Source: a candidate division Hyd24-12 bacterium UBA5074 (GTDB lineage Bacteria > Fermentibacterota > Fermentibacteria > Fermentibacterales > Fermentibacteraceae). Taken from it: DNA of 6,878 nucleotides. Location of the stretch: the NCBI GenBank assembly GCA_002414865.1, contig DIAQ01000056.1, positions 785-7,662 of the forward strand, read 5' to 3'. The notes beneath the pieces are model-generated. The model saw only the letters and a list, made by a program, of their open reading frames with translations, searched no databases and was not told the DNA's origin. Positions 5,112 to 6,878 of the stretch are shown here, piece after piece (positions within the stretch are counted from its first letter, which is position 1; every line of letters starts with the position of its first letter). A program made the translations under genes and the position numbers.

Positions 5112-6241
5112 TCAGAACCACTTCCTACAGCGTTTTCGTCTGCCTCCTGCTCGTCCAGATGGCAATCTCGTGCGGGAAGGATGAACAAGCGGAATACCCC
5201 CGCTTCGTGCGCAGATTCGTTCCCTCCGATACCATTCTCTCAGGGAATGGGCGTTCCGATCCTGCAACGATAACAGACATATCCACCACCGAATCCCGCG
5301 TTTTCGTCCTCGACGGTCCTCAAGCGCTCATAACCTGCTATTCGGATGCCGCCGATCCCATTATCGTATTCGGGGAGCGGGGCGCAGGCCCGGGCTGCCT
5401 TGGCAGGCCCACGTACATCTGCTGCCTGTCTGACAGTGTCCTGCTCATCAGTGATCTGGGATCCAGATCGCTGGAGAGGTTTACGGTGAATGGAGCATGG
5501 ATTGGACGGGTCGCGGAATGGACTGGTGACCCGATGATCGATCTGTGCCCGATCGACGAAGAGCACATGGCGGCATGCCAGGTCGAGTGGCTTGAAGGTC
5601 CAGAATTGCGCATCGAGACATGCGTGTTCTCGTGCGATCTCTCAGGACGAAGAACTGCCTGCTTTCTGTCGGATACCACATCGATCGATCCTGCCAGGCC
5701 CACCGACGCCCTGGATGCATCCCTCTTCGCATACCGAATTGCTGCAGGTGGAGGGAGAGTATTCCTATTCGACAGGTCCGACCCGGAGTATTCGATCCGC
5801 TGCTTCGATCAGACCGGCAGTTACCTGTACTCGATCGAGATGGATGTCGACATGACGATGAAGACCGATGAGGAGATCATCCATGAGTCGTCCGAGGTAT
5901 GCGACTTTCTCAGATCCACAGGGGGCTCATCCGATATCATCCAGTTTTCATACGAGCCAAGGGAATGGAAAGAACCCGTCGCTGATATGTGGGTCACTGG
6001 AGATGGTGGTCAGTTGTGGGTTCAGAGAGGGGATCTCGACGGCTTTTTCTTCGATGTTTTCGGGACCCCTGACGGCAGGTGCATCGGGCAGGCGGAGGCT
6101 ATCATCGACACGAGCGGAATCTGGAATACGGACTTCTTCGTTGCCGACTCTTCCAGGATGTACCTGACACTCGAGACACAGGACTTCACGCAGATACTCA
6201 TGAGGCTCCGGCCCGAACCTATCACCCAGGCCTCGGACTAG
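5108..6241 (+). CDS. 6-bladed beta-propeller lipoprotein, Cys-rich
   Basis: A 377-residue exported protein starting at GTG 5108. The start overlaps the exporter stop by four bases (GTGA), so translation is likely coupled; the next in-frame ATG would destroy the signal peptide. Residues 1-21 form a short charged, then hydrophobic signal ending in a lipobox, AISC, with lipidation expected at Cys22. The remainder has the repeating strand pattern of 6-bladed propellers: RVFVLD at 64-69, IIVFGERGAGPG at 85-96 (the GxGxGPG turn typical of this group), then VLLISD and LERFTVNGAWIG. Besides Cys22 the mature part has twelve Cys (77, 97, 105, 106, 147, 157, 172, 176, 185, 232, 265, 325), high for a periplasmic propeller. 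Its place at the end of a peptide modification and export operon suggests a binding, immunity or sensing role toward the peptide; that is inference. No enzymatic motif is visible. Confidence 0.82.
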   Translation: MIRTTSYSVFVCLLLVQMAISCGKDEQAEYPRFVRRFVPSDTILSGNGRSDPATITDISTTESRVFVLDGPQALITCYSDAADPIIVFGERGAGPGCLGRPTYICCLSDSVLLISDLGSRSLERFTVNGAWIGRVAEWTGDPMIDLCPIDEEHMAACQVEWLEGPELRIETCVFSCDLSGRRTACFLSDTTSIDPARPTDALDASLFAYRIAAGGGRVFLFDRSDPEYSIRCFDQTGSYLYSIEMDVDMTMKTDEEIIHESSEVCDFLRSTGGSSDIIQFSYEPREWKEPVADMWVTGDGGQLWVQRGDLDGFFFDVFGTPDGRCIGQAEAIIDTSGIWNTDFFVADSSRMYLTLETQDFTQILMRLRPEPITQASD

Positions 6242-6308
6242 CCCGGGAGTTCAGTGTTGGAGCCAAACAAAGGATCGTCCGTCTTCTGATCGAATGGGAG
6301 TTGAGACG

Positions 6309-6336
6309 GGAACAGGGGGCCGGAGCCCCCTGTTCC
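6309..6336. terminator. Strong stem-loop between convergent genes
   Basis: GGAACAGGGGGC (6309-6320) and GCCCCCTGTTCC (6325-6336) form a perfect 12-bp GC-rich stem with a CGGA loop. It lies 68 nt after the beta-propeller stop and 19 nt past the stop of the convergent lipoprotein gene, so it can end transcription from both sides. Neither side has a T-run, so it may act with Rho or as an mRNA 3'-end stabiliser instead of as a classical intrinsic terminator. Confidence 0.75.
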
Positions 6337-6354
6337 ATCGATGCAGAGCCGCTC

Positions 6355-6849
6355 TTAGAGGTTCCTGAGATTCAGGTGGAGATGGATTGTATTGTCCTCG
6401 GTGGCCCAGTTACCAGTGGCGAGGATGTACTGGGTGCCGTTGGTCAGAGGGACGTTCAGCTCGGCAGTGCTGGACCAGCAATCGAGCTCCTGGCCCTCCG
6501 GGACCAGCCAGTTTTCGTTGCCGACCCTCAGAGAGTCGTACACGGTGAACAGGTTGGCGGTGCCGCGCACCGAGTCGGGTATGAAGAGCTCCGCCTGCTG
6601 GGAACCGTCCTCGAGAGTCTCGTTGGTGAGGAGCACGAACAGGGAGAGGACCTCGAAGTCCTGAGGCCAGGGCTCGGGGAGCTTCATCATGGCCGACGCG
6701 GCCTCTTCGACGACGACGGTCGTATCGGGAGCCTCCACGACCTGGGTGCTGTCGGCAGGCGGATTCTCGGCCGGGGGCTGCTGCTGCCCGCAGCCTGCTG
6801 CCAACACGGGGAAGACGGCGACGATGAAAACGAATACTGAACGGTACAT
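6355..6849 (-). CDS. Small lipoprotein of unknown function
   Basis: A 164-residue protein starting at ATG 6849, with GGAGG ending about six bases upstream. Residues 1-19 are a hydrophobic signal peptide ending in a clear lipobox, LAAGC, with lipidation at Cys20. A Gln/Pro/Ala/Thr/Val-rich linker (about 21-52) follows, typical of surface or periplasmic lipoproteins that hold a domain away from the membrane. The rest (about 60-164) alternates hydrophobic and polar residues (FEVLSLFVLL, QAELFIPDS, YILATGNW, IHLHLNL) and looks like an all-beta domain; I recognise no family. One Cys, at 124, lies in this domain. It converges on the RiPP operon and probably belongs to a separate transcription unit whose promoter lies beyond the right edge. 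Confidence 0.82.
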   Translation of the reverse strand: MYRSVFVFIVAVFPVLAAGCGQQQPPAENPPADSTQVVEAPDTTVVVEEAASAMMKLPEPWPQDFEVLSLFVLLTNETLEDGSQQAELFIPDSVRGTANLFTVYDSLRVGNENWLVPEGQELDCWSSTAELNVPLTNGTQYILATGNWATEDNTIHLHLNLRNL

Positions 6850-6878
6850 GATCCCCTCCCGCCGGAAGAACAGGGTCG

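Noticed and set aside
6079..6840. Long plus-strand open frame of 253 codons across the right end
   Set aside because: It overlaps the end of the propeller gene, crosses the terminator hairpin and is antisense to a lipoprotein with a clear signal peptide and ribosome binding site.

Overview
The window reads as bacterial, Gram-negative-like chromosomal DNA of fairly high GC. It has strong Shine-Dalgarno-led genes, two proteins with lipobox signal peptides, and a 6-bladed beta-propeller lipoprotein of a kind common in FCB-group and related uncultured phyla. The exact lineage cannot be fixed from sequence alone and that placement is inference.

Layout. Left block, minus strand, reading leftward: a class I SAM-dependent methyltransferase of TehB-like type (405-1058) is followed after 12 nt by a two-helix membrane protein with a DUF3592-like soluble part that runs off the left edge (1-392). 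Positions 1059-1861 hold no convincing gene. This stretch contains a 9-nt tandem repeat, a degenerate array of roughly 70-nt repeats with small hairpins, and, near its right end, a good sigma70-type promoter (TTGAAA, 17 nt, TACACT) with a short dyad at the expected transcription start.

Central block, plus strand, 1862-6241: this looks like a compact ribosomally synthesised and post-translationally modified peptide (RiPP) operon. Its order is a radical SAM/SPASM maturase (1862-3142); a tiny 40-residue precursor with its own ribosome binding site and a C-terminal Cys-x3-Cys-x-Cys-x-Cys core (3197-3319), which is easy to miss because of its size; a full-length ABC exporter without a peptidase domain (3342-5111); and a Cys-rich 6-bladed beta-propeller lipoprotein whose GTG start overlaps the exporter stop (5108-6241). 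The inferred scheme is that the maturase installs radical-derived crosslinks on the cysteines of the small peptide, the ABC protein exports it, and the lipoprotein acts outside the inner membrane as a partner, receptor, immunity or sensor protein. No leader protease is visible in the window.

Right block: a perfect 12-bp stem-loop (6309-6336) lies between the RiPP operon and a convergent minus-strand small lipoprotein (6355-6849) of unknown function.

The precursor-maturase pair is the main discovery candidate. The precursor matches no family I can name with certainty.
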